Source of the DNA: Candidatus Altimarinota bacterium
GTDB lineage: Bacteria > Patescibacteriota > Gracilibacteria > BD1-5 > UBA6164
Direction: 5' to 3'
DNA: 51,179 nucleotides
Assembly (NCBI GenBank): GCA_020631575.1
Contig: JAHDGX010000002.1
Location: forward strand, 1-51,179
Both the position numbers and the translations under genes were made by a program. The notes beneath the pieces are model-generated. The model was not told where the DNA came from, did no database searches, and saw nothing but the letters and a program-made list of their open reading frames with translations. Below are positions 10,762 through 20,191 of this stretch, piece by piece. Numbering within the stretch: the stretch's first letter is position 1; each line of letters starts with the position of its first letter.

Positions 10762-10814
10762 TTTCATAGATATACTATGAAGCAAAGAGTGATGAAATCC
10801 TATACATTTCATCA
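10762..10814 (-). promoter_or_regulatory. Two tandem hairpins in the rpsL-rpsG intergenic region (candidate S7 control element)
   Basis: Stem 1: TTCATAG/CTATGAA (10763-10769 with 10775-10781, 5-base loop). Stem 2: TGATGAAAT/ATTTCATCA (10790-10798 with 10806-10814, 7-base loop). Neither has a U-tract, so they do not look like terminators. In E. coli S7 represses its own operon by binding the S12-S7 intercistronic mRNA; the position here is the same, so an analogous role is possible. A processing site or internal promoter is the alternative. Confidence 0.4.
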
Positions 10815-10836
10815 TCCTCGTGCCTCACAATATATA

Positions 10837-11259
10837 CTAGTTTTTTGGTTTTTTCGCTCCGTAGAGTGATCTTCCTTGTTTTCTATCTTTTACTCCTTCA
10901 CAGTCGAGTACTCATCTTACTACGTGGTATTTTACCCCAGGTAAATCTTTTACCCTCCCTCCTCTAATAGCAACTACAGAGTGCTCTTGAAGATTATGTC
11001 CTTCACCACCAATATAAGCATTTACTTCGTATCCGTTAGTAAGTCTTACTTTTGCTACTTTACGTAGGGCAGAGTTAGGTTTTTTAGGAGTCATAGTTGT
11101 AACTTTTGTACAAACACCTCTTTTCATAGAACATCCTTTAGGAAGTTCAACGATTTTCCCTTTTTTAATTGAATTCTTAATAACCTGAAGTGCAGGAGAT
11201 TTAGATTTTTTTACTTTATTTTTTCTCGGTTTTTTTACGAGTTGACTAATAGTAGGCAT
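10837..11259 (-). CDS. rpsL: 30S ribosomal protein S12
   Basis: 140 residues, stop TAG. S12 lines the decoding centre. It begins MPTISQLVKKPRKNKVKKSK and has the TPKKPNSALRKVAKVRLTNG and EHSVVAIRGGRVKDLPGVKY motifs. Reading past TGA at 10911 gives VVRGVLDCEGVKDRKQGRSL and the normal S12 C-terminus, and that TGA is a conserved Gly position. Lys in TPKKPNSAL matches the wild-type streptomycin-region residue. S12-S7 is normally followed by fusA and tuf; here rpmA follows instead. Confidence 0.97.
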
Positions 11260-11286
11260 TTTTTAAGTAATTGATAAATAAAAATA

Positions 11287-11679
11287 TTAACGTTTTGACC
11301 AAGATGGAGATTTTCTCGCTTTCTTGAGTCCTGGTTTCTTTCTTTCAACTTTTCTTGCATCTCTTGTAAGATGTCCAGCTGCTTTAAGAACGGTTCTGTT
11401 TCCAGGATCTTTTTCTGCAAGTGCTCTTGATAATCCGTGAGCAATAGCAGCAGCTTGAGAGCTTTCACCTGATCATTGTACTTCTACTGTAAAGTAGGTT
11501 TTATCATCAAGTTTGCAAAGTTTTAGTGGAGCGAAGATAGTTTCAAAAAGATCCTTTCTTGCTACGTATTCTCCAAGAGGACGACCGTTAATAGTAGAGT
11601 CACCTTTCCCTTCAAATAGTTTTACTTGAGCCGAAGCTGTTTTCTTTTTCCCAAGTGAATATGTATAGGTTTGAGCCAT
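11287..11679 (-). CDS. rpsI: 30S ribosomal protein S9
   Basis: 130 residues starting MAQTYTYSLGKKKTASAQVK. After a TGA at the conserved glycine (VQGSGESSQAAAIAHGLSRA, usually VxGGGxxgQAgAirHGiaRA) it continues to the C-terminal tail ERKKPGLKKARKSPSWSKR, whose last Lys-Arg contacts P-site tRNA. It lies 15 bases after rplM, the universal L13-S9 pair. Confidence 0.97.
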
Positions 11680-11694
11680 GGTAAAAGTTATAAA

Positions 11695-12126
11695 TTATAT
11701 TGTTAGTGTTTCTGGTTTTTGAGCAGCAAATGTATGCTCCGTTCCTGTAAAAAGTTTTAGTCTTTTCATCATATCTGCTCTGAGTTTATTCTTTGGAAGC
11801 ATCCCGCTTACCGCAGCTTCAAGAGCTCTTGTTGGTTTTTTTACAAGAAGTTTCTCAAGAGGAGTTGAGATAAGCCCTCCAAGGTACCCTGTATGTCTAT
11901 GGTACATTTTATCAGTCATTTTGTTTCCACTTACTGCAAACTTATCTGCGTTAATAACAATGACATTATCACCGTTATCCATGTGTGAAGCAAAATCAAC
12001 TTTATTCTTTCCTCTAAGAGTCGTAGCAATAACTGTAGAGAGACGACCAAGAGTTTGCCCCTGAGCATCTATTACATACCACTTTCTCTCAGTATGAGCG
12101 AGTTGTTTTGGTGTTATAGTTTTCAT
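11695..12126 (-). CDS. rplM: 50S ribosomal protein L13
   Basis: 143 residues with WYVIDAQGQTLGRLST, NGDNVIVINADKFAVSGNKM, HTGYLGGL and AVSGMLPKNKLRADMMKRLK, all hallmark L13 segments. An early assembly protein of the 50S subunit. No TGA codons are needed, so it reads complete even with the standard code. It follows rplQ by 29 bases, extending the alpha operon with the L13-S9 operon, a fusion also seen in other bacteria. Confidence 0.97.
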   Translation of the reverse strand: MKTITPKQLAHTERKWYVIDAQGQTLGRLSTVIATTLRGKNKVDFASHMDNGDNVIVINADKFAVSGNKMTDKMYHRHTGYLGGLISTPLEKLLVKKPTRALEAAVSGMLPKNKLRADMMKRLKLFTGTEHTFAAQKPETLTI

Positions 12127-12155
12127 ATTCCTGAAATTTCTAGTAAATTAATATA

Positions 12156-12518
12156 TTATTTAAGACTGATTGATACAAGTTTTGCATTATCACCATCTCT
12201 ATACTTGATTGGTACAATCTTTGTAAAACCAGAAGTTTTTACTCCTTTATATTTTGGTGCAACATTTTTAAAAAGTTCTTTAGAAGACTCTTCTGTGAAA
12301 AGATATTGCATTACATATCTGATAGCGTTCATCTCATCTTTCGTATTCGCTACATTAATAAGTTTATCAATCATAGGAACAATAGATTTAGCTTTCTTCT
12401 CAGTTGTTTGCATGCTTTTATGCATAAAGAATGATGTAAGAAGATTTCTTTGCATCGCTTTTCTATGTTGAAAGCTTTTTTTGTTAAATTTGAGATGTTT
12501 TCTGACTTTATGTCTCAT
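12156..12518 (-). CDS. rplQ: 50S ribosomal protein L17
   Basis: 120 residues beginning MRHKVRKHLKFNKKSFQHRK (family: MRHrkxgxkLnRxxxhRkAm), then RNLLTSFFMHKSMQTTEKKA. The C-terminal half is AT-rich and diverged, as is usual. It sits directly after rpoA in the conserved S13-S11-S4-RpoA-L17 order. Confidence 0.95.
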   Translation of the reverse strand: MRHKVRKHLKFNKKSFQHRKAMQRNLLTSFFMHKSMQTTEKKAKSIVPMIDKLINVANTKDEMNAIRYVMQYLFTEESSKELFKNVAPKYKGVKTSGFTKIVPIKYRDGDNAKLVSISLK

Positions 12519-12555
12519 AACTCTATATTAATTAGTAATAGTTTTTTAAATATTT

Positions 12556-13536
12556 TTAGTCGTCTCCAAGAAGTTTTAATCCTCTTTCATTGAGAGATGC
12601 TCTAATTTCTGTCATTGCTTTCTTACCGAAACCTTTGATAGAAGATAGTTTTGTTTCTGTACACTTTGTAAGTTGTTCTATAGAAAGGATATTTCCATTT
12701 ATAAGAGCGTTGAGAGTTCTTGGCGAGAGTCCCATAATCTCTATTGGAGTATAACTTTCTTTTTCTAGTTCTTCTTTTACTTCTTCTTTTTCTCTATCGA
12801 GAAGATCTTTAATATCTCCTATAAATTCTCCTTCTACTTGTAGCGCTTCTTCATTTATAAGACTAAAGTAAGAAGTAAGCATATCACCAGAAAATTTAAA
12901 CACCTCTGTTGGAGTGAGTACTCCATTTGTTGTGATTTGCATTTCTACTTCGTCTAAGTTTGTAATATCTCAAACTCTTGAAGAATGGATGTCATATTTC
13001 ACTGAAACTACTGGAGAGAAGTTTGCATCTATAAGAAGTACATTTACATCTTCTTCTCTTTCTTTGAGATCCTCACTACTCATGTACCCAACTCCTTTTT
13101 CTACTCTAATTTCGATTTCTAGTTCGAGTTTATCTTGATCAATTTCTGTAATATACATGTCAGGATTCATGATTTTGATATCTGAAGGAACTGTGATATC
13201 AGCTGCTGTAACCTTTCCTGCTTTTTTCTTAGAAAGACTCACCCATTGGATTCATACGTCTTTCTTATCAATAACAAGACCTTTGAGGTTTAACATTATG
13301 TCTACAATTGAATCTTTTACTCATGGAAGTGTAGAGTACTCGTGAGAAACTCCTTTTACTTTAATACCTGTAACTTTTGTTCCTGGTATAGATGAGAGAG
13401 CTACTCTTCTCATAGAATTAGCAAGAGTAATACCGTATCCTCTTGGAAGAGGGGACATAGTAAATACAGCTGAATTATCTCCTGTAGGATTTTGAGTTAT
13501 TTTTGGAACACCAATTGTGTTGTGAAGGATGTGCAT
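12556..13536 (-). CDS. rpoA: DNA-directed RNA polymerase subunit alpha
   Basis: 326 residues. The N-terminal domain has PLPRGYGITLANSMRRVALS and the STLPGVKDSI loop with its Gly as TGA; a second TGA gives SSRVGDITN. The C-terminal domain contains LSPRTLNALINGNILSIEQL and KGFGKKAMTEIRASLNERGL, the helix-hairpin-helix region that contacts UP elements and activators. The standard code splits it into three frames (13321-13536, 12970-13242, 12556-12942), all in register. Central member of the alpha operon. Confidence 0.97.
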
Positions 13537-13586
13537 ATTTTTTTATTTGAAAATGTAATATAAGAAACTGCCGGCAATTGCAATTA

Positions 13587-14210
13587 CTACTTAGAGTAGA
13601 ATTCTACGATTTTCTGAATATCGATTACTTGTTCAAAGTCTTCTTTTTCTGGAAGAGCTGTAACAGTAATTTTTAGGTTTTTTACATCAACCTCTATCCA
13701 TTTAGCGCTAGAGATTTTACCTTTTGATTCTTTAGCAAATTCTTCAAGTTCTTCGAGAAGAGATTTATAAAGTGGAGACTCTTTAAGTTTTGGTCTGAGT
13801 TCAATAACATCTCCAACTTTAAGAGAAATAGAAGGTATAGAAACCTTTACTCCATTTAGATTAAAGTGAGCATGACCAACAAATTGTCTTGATTGCATTC
13901 TTGTTCTTGCAAATCCTGATCTGTATACAACATTATCAAGTCTGAGTTCAAGAAGTTTTAACATTTTTTCTCATGTAGTACCTGCAGCTCCAGATTTTTG
14001 AGCTTTTGTAAAGTATGAGAAAAATTGTTTTTCACTGAGTCCAAACATTCTTTTCGCAAGTTGTTTTTTTCTGAGCTGTGTTCCAAACTCTGAAGTTTTT
14101 CTACTTCGTAGAACACTTCTTTTTCCTTTTTCTAGATCATACTTTTCTGTTCCGAAAAGGTTGATTCCTTCTCTTCTACAGAGTTTTTTCTTAGGTCCAG
14201 TATAACGCAT
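13587..14210 (-). CDS. rpsD: 30S ribosomal protein S4
   Basis: 207 residues. Starts MRYTGPKKKLCRREGINLFG, followed by an S4 RNA-binding core LLELRLDNVVYRSGFARTRM and QSRQFVGHAHFNLNGVKVSI. A TGA at 13968-13970 between GAAGTT and EKMLKLLE is the only interruption under the standard code. A single Cys near the N-terminus suggests no full zinc knuckle. S4 is an assembly initiator and often the autoregulator of the alpha operon. Confidence 0.96.
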
Positions 14211-14267
14211 TTTTTCTTAATTTTAAGATACAAAAATAGAATTTTTTAGCTAATTCACAGAGAGAAA

Positions 14268-14645
14268 TTACATTCTTCTCACTTTTTTCTTTCTACAACC
14301 ATTGTGTGGAACAGGAGTTACATCAAAGATTGATCTGAGTTCAATTCCTCCTGAGAGAAGACCTCTGATTGCTTGTTCTCTTCCAACACCAATACCTTTT
14401 ATGTACACATCAACTGTTTCTAAACCATGAAGTGTTTTTGCTTTTTCAACTGCTTGTTCTGCTGTAATTTGAGCTGCATATGGAGTAGATTCTCTTGCCC
14501 CTTTAAATCCTGCAGATCACCCACTTGCCCAAGAGAGAACATTTCCATCCTCATCAGTAATACTTACAATAGTATTGTTGAATGAAGCGAGGATGTGAGC
14601 ATGTCCAATCTGAACAACTCGCTTTGTCTTTTTGCTTTTAGCCAT
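14268..14645 (-). CDS. rpsK: 30S ribosomal protein S11
   Basis: 125 residues, missing from standard-code predictions because of a TGA in SWASGGSAGFKGARESTPYA (family: SWaSaGxxGFKGxRKsTPyA). Other hallmarks: GHAHILASFNNTIVSITDED, VYIKGIGVGREQAIRGLLSG and the C-terminal PVPHNGCRKKKVRRM. It forms part of the 30S platform next to the mRNA exit. 57-base gap to rpsD. Confidence 0.97.
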
Positions 14646-14672
14646 AATTTCTAAATATAAATATGATATAAA

Positions 14673-15041
14673 CTATTTTTTCTTCCCAGCAATAGCAACT
14701 GATTTCCCTTTTCTTGTTCTGGCATTTGTTTTTGTATTTTGCCCACGAACTGGAAGTCTCTTTTGATGTCTTATACCTCTGTAACATCTAATTTCTTGAA
14801 GTCTTTTTATGTTTCCACTTACAAGTCTTCTTAGATCACCTTCTACAATATATCCTTTAATAACGTCACGAATAAGATCGAGTTCTGTTTCTGAAAGATC
14901 ATCAATTTTTCTTGTTCTCTCAATTTTCACTTCGTCGAGAATAAGTTGAGCTGTTGTTTTCCCAATACCATATATGTATGTGAGAGCAATTTCAGCATGT
15001 TTTCCACTTGGAAGTATTACACCAGCAATTCTAGCAGCCAT
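14673..15041 (-). CDS. rpsM: 30S ribosomal protein S13
   Basis: 122 residues starting MAARIAGVILPSGKHAEIAL, with ALTYIYGIGKTTAQLIL, EGDLRRLVSGNIKRL and CYRGIRHQKRLPVRGQNTKT; the basic tail ends GKSVAIAGKKK. It sits in the 30S head and contacts P-site tRNA and the 50S subunit. No TGA codon. Follows rpmJ by 28 bases. Confidence 0.97.
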   Translation of the reverse strand: MAARIAGVILPSGKHAEIALTYIYGIGKTTAQLILDEVKIERTRKIDDLSETELDLIRDVIKGYIVEGDLRRLVSGNIKRLQEIRCYRGIRHQKRLPVRGQNTKTNARTRKGKSVAIAGKKK

Positions 15042-15069
15042 AATGCAGTAAATAAATAGTTAAATAAAA

Positions 15070-15198
15070 TTATCCTTGTCTTTGTTTATGCTTTGGATCA
15101 GTTGCGCAGATTACTCTTACACATCTTTTTCCTTTAAATCTTCGTGTCACTACTTTACAGTTTTGACAGATTTTTTTTGCAGAAGTTCTTACTTTCAT
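15070..15198 (-). CDS. rpmJ: 50S ribosomal protein L36
   Basis: 42 residues: MKVRTSAKKICQNCKVVTRR, then FKGKRCVRVICATDPKHKQR and QG. The CxxC..C pattern with a C-terminal His is the zinc-binding form of L36. It lies between infA and rpsM, its usual place. It is too short to show up in many gene calls. Confidence 0.96.
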   Translation of the reverse strand: MKVRTSAKKICQNCKVVTRRFKGKRCVRVICATDPKHKQRQG

Positions 15199-15227
15199 AG
15201 TTCTGTAATAAAAATTATATAAGTTTC

Positions 15228-15485
15228 CTAATTTTGTTGTGGATTGTTCCCTTTATCAGGCTGTAACCTGTAGGTTATTCTTCCTTTTCCTGGATCATAT
15301 GGTGAAAGCTCGATAGTAACTTTATCTCACTCAATGAGCTTAATATAGTTTTTTCTCATATTCCCGCTCAAGTGACCTCGAACGATCCCTCATCATAAAT
15401 CCTCTGGTAATTGAACTTCAAAAACCAGACCGGGTAGAGATTGTATTATTGTACCTTCTACCTCTATTTTATCTTCTTTTGACAT
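15228..15485 (-). CDS. infA: Translation initiation factor IF-1
   Basis: 85 residues, stop TAG. S1-like OB-fold protein that occupies the A site during initiation. Motifs: KIEVEGTIIQSLPGLVFEVQ, GHLSGNMRKNYIKLIEGDKV, TIELSPYDPGKGRITYR. The Gly of EGDKV is TGA and matches the conserved PGDKV. Two consecutive TGA plus GGG give an unusual GGG in the loop after LPEDL. First gene of the ribosomal cluster as transcribed; a terminator lies 46 bases upstream. Confidence 0.96.
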
Positions 15486-15531
15486 GTAGTTTTAGCGTCT
15501 AAAGAGTTAAAAGCTCGCGAATCATATAGAT

Positions 15532-15557
15532 AAAAAAGACTTTTGCAAGTCTTTTTT
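15532..15557 (-). terminator. Terminator of the infB / cNMP-protein unit
   Basis: AAAAAAGACTT-GCAA-type hairpin (AAAAAAGACTT TTGC AAGTCTTTTTT) 18 bases past the cNMP-binding protein stop on the minus strand. It separates the infB unit from infA. Confidence 0.85.
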
Positions 15558-15574
15558 ATATGTTTTTTATTAAA

Positions 15575-15970
15575 CTATGTTCTTTCCTCTATCAAAGCTT
15601 TTACACTTTCATATAATTCTGGATATTTTCCCATCATCTGCTGTATACCAAACTTTATTATCACAATTACTACAGATTGCTCATGAGCGATAATAGTTGC
15701 ATTTCTTGTTGGAGGATCTCAAAAGAATGCAATTTCTCATACAAGATCTCATTCTCATAAGACTGCTACATCTTTTGTACCTCCTCCTTGAAGCTCTTTT
15801 TGCACAAGAAGTTTTCATGAGTGCACCACGTACATAGCTTGCGGCTCATCTCATTGTTTAAATAACACATCTCCCTCAAATAAGTTTTGCGTCTGACAAA
15901 ATGCAGAAAGATTTATTTGATCTTCTTTTGATAAATCTGAAAACAGTTCTACATCTTCAAAATAATTCAT
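15575..15970 (-). CDS. Stand-alone cyclic nucleotide-binding (CRP-fold) domain protein, 131 aa
   Basis: A single cNMP-binding jelly-roll domain: FKQGDEPQAMYVVHSGKLLV, VLGEGDLVGEIAFFGDPPTR and NATIIAHEQSVVIVI match the beta-roll and phosphate-binding cassette (GEIAxxxxxxRxAT). Most of the conserved glycines are TGA. There is no helix-turn-helix at the C-terminus, so it is not a DNA-binding CRP regulator by itself; it may sense cAMP/c-di-nucleotide or be a structural domain. It starts 1 base after the infB stop, so translation should be coupled to IF-2. Ligand unknown. Confidence 0.88.
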
Positions 15971-15971
15971 A

Positions 15972-18344
15972 TTACTTTTCAATTACTACTTTATACACTT
16001 CCAGAGTATCTTTCATTTCAATATCTGTTACTCAAACAAGTTTGATACCACACTCTTTTACCTCTTCGATCTTATTCACTTCTTCAACTCACTGTTTGAG
16101 GGACTCTATTTTTCACTTTCCAATGACCTTATCTCATCTGATAACTCTTACAAGAGCGTTGTTTTCAATAGTCTGATCTTCTGCTGCAACCTGCAGTCCT
16201 ACAATCATGAACTTTTTAGAAGTAAAGAAGATTCCTCCTACTCTTGCTTCACATAGTGGTACTTCTACCTCTTTCGGGTCAAGCATCCCTGTCACTATTT
16301 TTTCTATCTTTTCTGTAATATGATAGATGATCTTGCTTTCTATATATTCTACTCCTGAATCTTCTAGAGCCGATTTTGCGTTTGGCCCAACTGAAACACC
16401 AAATCATACAAGAACTGCTGAGCTTCCTCCACACATAAGTACATCACCTTCTGTAACATTTCCGACCCCAGAGTGAATAATCGTTACAGAAGTTTCATCT
16501 GTTGAGAGTTTCAAGAGAGCATTCTTTATTGCTTCAAGACTCCCGTTTGTATCAGCCTTGAGAACAACTTTAAGATGTTTCAAATTTCCTGATTTAATCT
16601 TAGACATGAGAATATCCAACTGTGATGATTTGAGTTGTTTCTGGTTTGAGAGGTACTCAGCATATTCTGCAGCTTTTACCCTTGCAGCATCGACACTATT
16701 CATAACTTGAAGTATGTCTCATCCTCATACAACTTTATCAAGCCCCACAATAAGTGCTGGCTGTCCTGGAGTTACAAATTTTACAGATTTTCCTGTATAG
16801 TCTTTGAGTACTTTGATTTTTCCATATGAATTTCCACATACTACAGAAGCACCTTTTTCTATTGTTCCTGTATTCACAAGAACTGTTGCAACAGGCCCAA
16901 GTTTTGTGTCTAAGTGTGATTCTATAATAGTAGCAACACCATTTCTATCTGGATTTGCAGTGAGAGCTTGCATTTCTGCCATGAGGAGAATAATCTCTAA
17001 TAATTCCTCTATACCAAAACCGGTGTGAGCAGAAACAGGAACCATAGGAGTCTCTCCACCCCAGTCTTCAGGAGTGAGTCCGTGTTCTGCAAGTTTTCCT
17101 TTTACATGATCTGGATTTGCTCCTTCTTTATCCATTTTATTAATAGCAACTACCACTGGAATACCTGCTTCTTTCGCGTGTGAGATTGATTCTATAGTTT
17201 GAGGTTTTACTCATTCATCAGCAGCTACTACAAGAATAGCAATATCCGTAGATTTAGCCCCTCTCGAACGCATGATGGTAAATGCCTCATGACCCGGAGT
17301 GTCGAGAAATGTAATCTTCTTTCAATTATGCTCAGCTTGATACGCACCAATACTTTGAGTTATTCCCCCAGCTTCTCCAGCAGCTACTTGTTCTTTTCTA
17401 ATATGATCAAGAAGTGAAGTCTTCCCATGATCAACATGCCCCATGATAGAAACAACAGGAGCTCTCTCCACAAGTTTTGAGCTATCATCCTCCACAAGTA
17501 AATCTTTTATATTCCCAGTAGCTATTTCGCTTGCTGCAATACCATCTGAAGTGTCTCTTTGAAGTTTCACTTCAAAAGCCTCAGCAATGAGTGAAGCAGT
17601 GTCAAAATCTATTTGTGAATTAATGGTCATCATCATACCATTTTTCATAAACTCAGCTATAAGTTTTGGAAGAGGAGTTCCTATTTTTTCAGAAAACTCT
17701 TTGAGTGACAAAAACTCTCAGACTACAACTGTTTCACCAGTCTTTGCAGTAAGGTTTTGTTCTATGTCCTCTATATTTTTTTCTTCTTTCTTCTTATGTT
17801 TTATCTTATTAGATCTCGTAAAACCATCGTCTTCATAGTTATTTTTATACTTACCTTTTTTTCCTCCTGAGAAAAACTTACCTTTTTTTCCTCCATCTCT
17901 TTCAGCGTTTGGAGTAAAACTCTTTCCTGGCTTCGGAGCATTTTTTGTAAAGCCTGGTTTGAATTTTGGTGCAGATGGAGTAGATGCCTCTGATGGCTTT
18001 GCTTCACTTGATGAACGAAAGCTAGATTCTTGATGAGCATTCTTATTCCCAAGAGAATCATCTGCTCTACGAACAACTGTAAATCATGATTTTTTCGGAA
18101 CGCTCGTATCAAGAGTATCATTGAGTGTTGTTTCTGAATTCTGAGTTTGAGACTCTATAGTCTTTTCTCCATCAGCATCTGCTTGCTCTAAAGTCTGCTC
18201 AGACTTAAGTTCTACTTTTTTTATTACTGGCTTTTTAGCCCGCACTATAATTTTTTTCTTTATTACTGGCTTTTTCTTATCAGAAGAACTACCATCACTA
18301 GAGGATGATATATTTGCGTAATAATCGTCAACGTTTGCTACCAT
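15972..18344 (-). CDS. infB: Translation initiation factor IF-2
   Basis: 790-residue GTPase that places initiator tRNA on the 30S subunit and promotes subunit joining. Residues 1-200 are a Lys/Ser/Glu-rich disordered arm (KKKPVIKKKIIVRAKKPVIK). The IF2-N helical domain at about 212-265 is followed by the G domain: G1 GHVDHGKT at 302-309, LDTPGHEAF, then VVVAINKMDKEGANPDHV. The Gly of VAADEGVKPQT is TGA, as in other IF-2 proteins (VAADDGVMPQT). C-terminal domains follow (LKVVLKADTNGSLEAIKNAL). The ATG at 18344 is the only good start upstream of the arm. It shares a transcript with the cNMP-domain gene. Confidence 0.96.
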
Positions 18345-18496
18345 AAATGTCTGTGATTTTTCTGAGGGAAAATAAAATGTTAATGCGAATCTTAAGCCTT
18401 TTTTACTCTATGTCAAAAAATTATAAAAACTTGTAAAAAGCAAAAATAGGATTACCCTCTAGACTATAAAATACTCCTTTAAAGTTTGAAAGAAAC

Positions 18497-18985
18497 ATGG
18501 AAGATGCAATTCAGGCACTCAGCCAAAATTTTTTTGAAAAACTCTGAGCAGATTTTTCAGACCTAAAAATCGAAAAACAAGCCGAAAATGTTTTTAAGAT
18601 ATCTCTCAAAAGTGAAGACTCACACCTTATTATTTGACCACACGGGAAAAATCTAGAAACTATTTCCCATATTCTCAAGCTTCTCATATCTAAAATCTCA
18701 GAGTGATATGTAAATATTCATGTAGAAGTAAACGATTATCTTGAGAAAAAAGATGAAAAACTTCTTGGTTTCATTGCTTCAAAGATTGAATATGTAAAAA
18801 AATCAGGAAAAGAAATAGTTCTCCCGTTTTTTACAGCTTATGAACGTAAGAAAGTTCACTCATACGTTTCAGAAAATTGAGGAAATGTATTCACGCAAAG
18901 TATGGGTGAATGAAAAGAGAGAAGAATACATCTGTGCAGAAAAGATGAAAAAATGACCATCGATATAGACGGTGACGATATATAA
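18497..18985 (+). CDS. khpB: KhpB/Jag RNA-binding protein (KH + R3H)
   Basis: 162 residues. The central KH domain shows LIIGPHGKNLETISHILKLL (family GrxGxTLdAlQyL) and the C-terminal R3H domain ERKKVHSYVSENGGNVFTQS followed by MGEGKERRIHL (family ERRxIHxxL..xxvxTxSxGxGxxRxvvI). KhpB/Jag proteins bind RNA and affect cell elongation and membrane-protein biogenesis. It normally sits beside yidC-rnpA-rpmH, but in this genome that cluster is about 14 kb away (32634-34384). It precedes a membrane protein gene by 18 bases. Confidence 0.92.
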
Positions 18986-19003
18986 AAATAGTTTTCAAAA
19001 GCC

Positions 19004-20164
19004 ATGAAATATAAAAATGTTATACATCTGATAGCAGGAGCTATCATATGTGGATTACTCTATAGTTTTTACACTATAAACCACCTCAATTACCTAAACC
19101 ACCGAAAAATTCAGGCTCAGATAATAAACCACCCTGAAGGCTTACCAAAAGCAGAAGTAGCGAAACTTGGGAGTTTTTGATTTACAAATATCACAGCTGA
19201 TCTTTATTGGCTCCAGACAATACAATATATTTGATGAAATGTCATAGGAGAAGAGTATAAAAAATATTTGGGAGTCATGATGAACCTGATTACAGATCTT
19301 AATCCCTACTTTGAAAGTCCATATATCATAGGACAACTCCTCCTGCCATCAACATCTTGATCAGCTGATATTATCAAAACACCCGAGGAACTTAAAAATG
19401 TAAAAGAAGGAGAAGCTCTCTGACTCAAGGGAGTATCAAAATTTTGTGATATTCAAAAAGTAGATGCAATAATAGAAGAAACTAATCTGTGAAAAGTTAT
19501 CTCAGAAGAAAAATACGCTGATCCTTGTAAAAGCTACAAGATTCCTTACTACCTGGCATACATATATTTTTTCTACCTCAAAGACTCGATACAAGCTGCC
19601 AATTATTACAAAGTAGTAAGTGCTCAGAGCGATGCTCCGCAGTGAGCAAAAGTACTTGCAGCCATCATGCAATGAAAGGGATGAGAAAGAAAGAAGTCAG
19701 TATTTATGTTTCTCTCACTGGCTGAAAATACTGGATGAAGTGGAGAGGCATGCAGTTTCATGAGTTCTAAACTTCGAGATTTATATACCCAAATAGATCA
19801 AAACGGCCTTCCTATTACATGAAAGCTTATAAGAGATATAGAACTGAGTGCAAATCAAATACTCCCAAAACTCACTCAAGAGAATGAAAGTGATATACTT
19901 GATGATACTAAATGTAGTAACTATCTAGCTAAAGCTATTAGGGAACTTAATCTTCTCTATATTGAAAATGCAGACGCATTATATGTTCAAGATAATCCAG
20001 ATAAAGTTTCAGCTCTAAATATGCAAACTCTCTTTGACGCGTGATATATAAACTTTATTCCAACAGACTATCAGCAATATGAAGATGAATGATATGGAAT
20101 CACCTATACATATGATGAAGAGCTTGGTCGCTTTGATTATTGAATGGCCAATTATGAAAATTAA
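19004..20164 (+). CDS. Membrane-anchored TPR-like protein, 386 aa
   Basis: One N-terminal membrane anchor (residues about 5-25, NVIHLIAGAIICGLLYSFYT), then a large exported or cytoplasmic helical region. Phrases such as TADLYWLQTIQYIGG and ITDLNPYFESPYIIGQLLLP resemble a family of bacterial TPR-containing membrane proteins. The helical hairpins YYLAYIYFFYLKDSIQAANY and AKVLAAIMQGKGGERKK fit TPR units. No enzyme motif seen. It is probably co-transcribed with khpB and ends in a shared terminator with trpS. Likely a protein-protein interaction scaffold, based on fold only. Confidence 0.75.
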
Positions 20165-20191
20165 AAAGAAGAGCTTATGCTCTTCTTTTTT
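20163..20191. terminator. Bidirectional terminator between the TPR-like gene and trpS
   Basis: AAAAAGAAGAGC-TTAT-GCTCTTCTTTTTT forms a 12-bp stem with U-tracts both ways. The TAA of the TPR-like gene and the TAA of trpS overlap its two ends. Confidence 0.9.

Noticed and set aside
17801..18121. Minus-strand frame inside infB
   Set aside because: Lies in a different frame from IF-2 over its low-complexity arm; no homology and no ribosome binding site.
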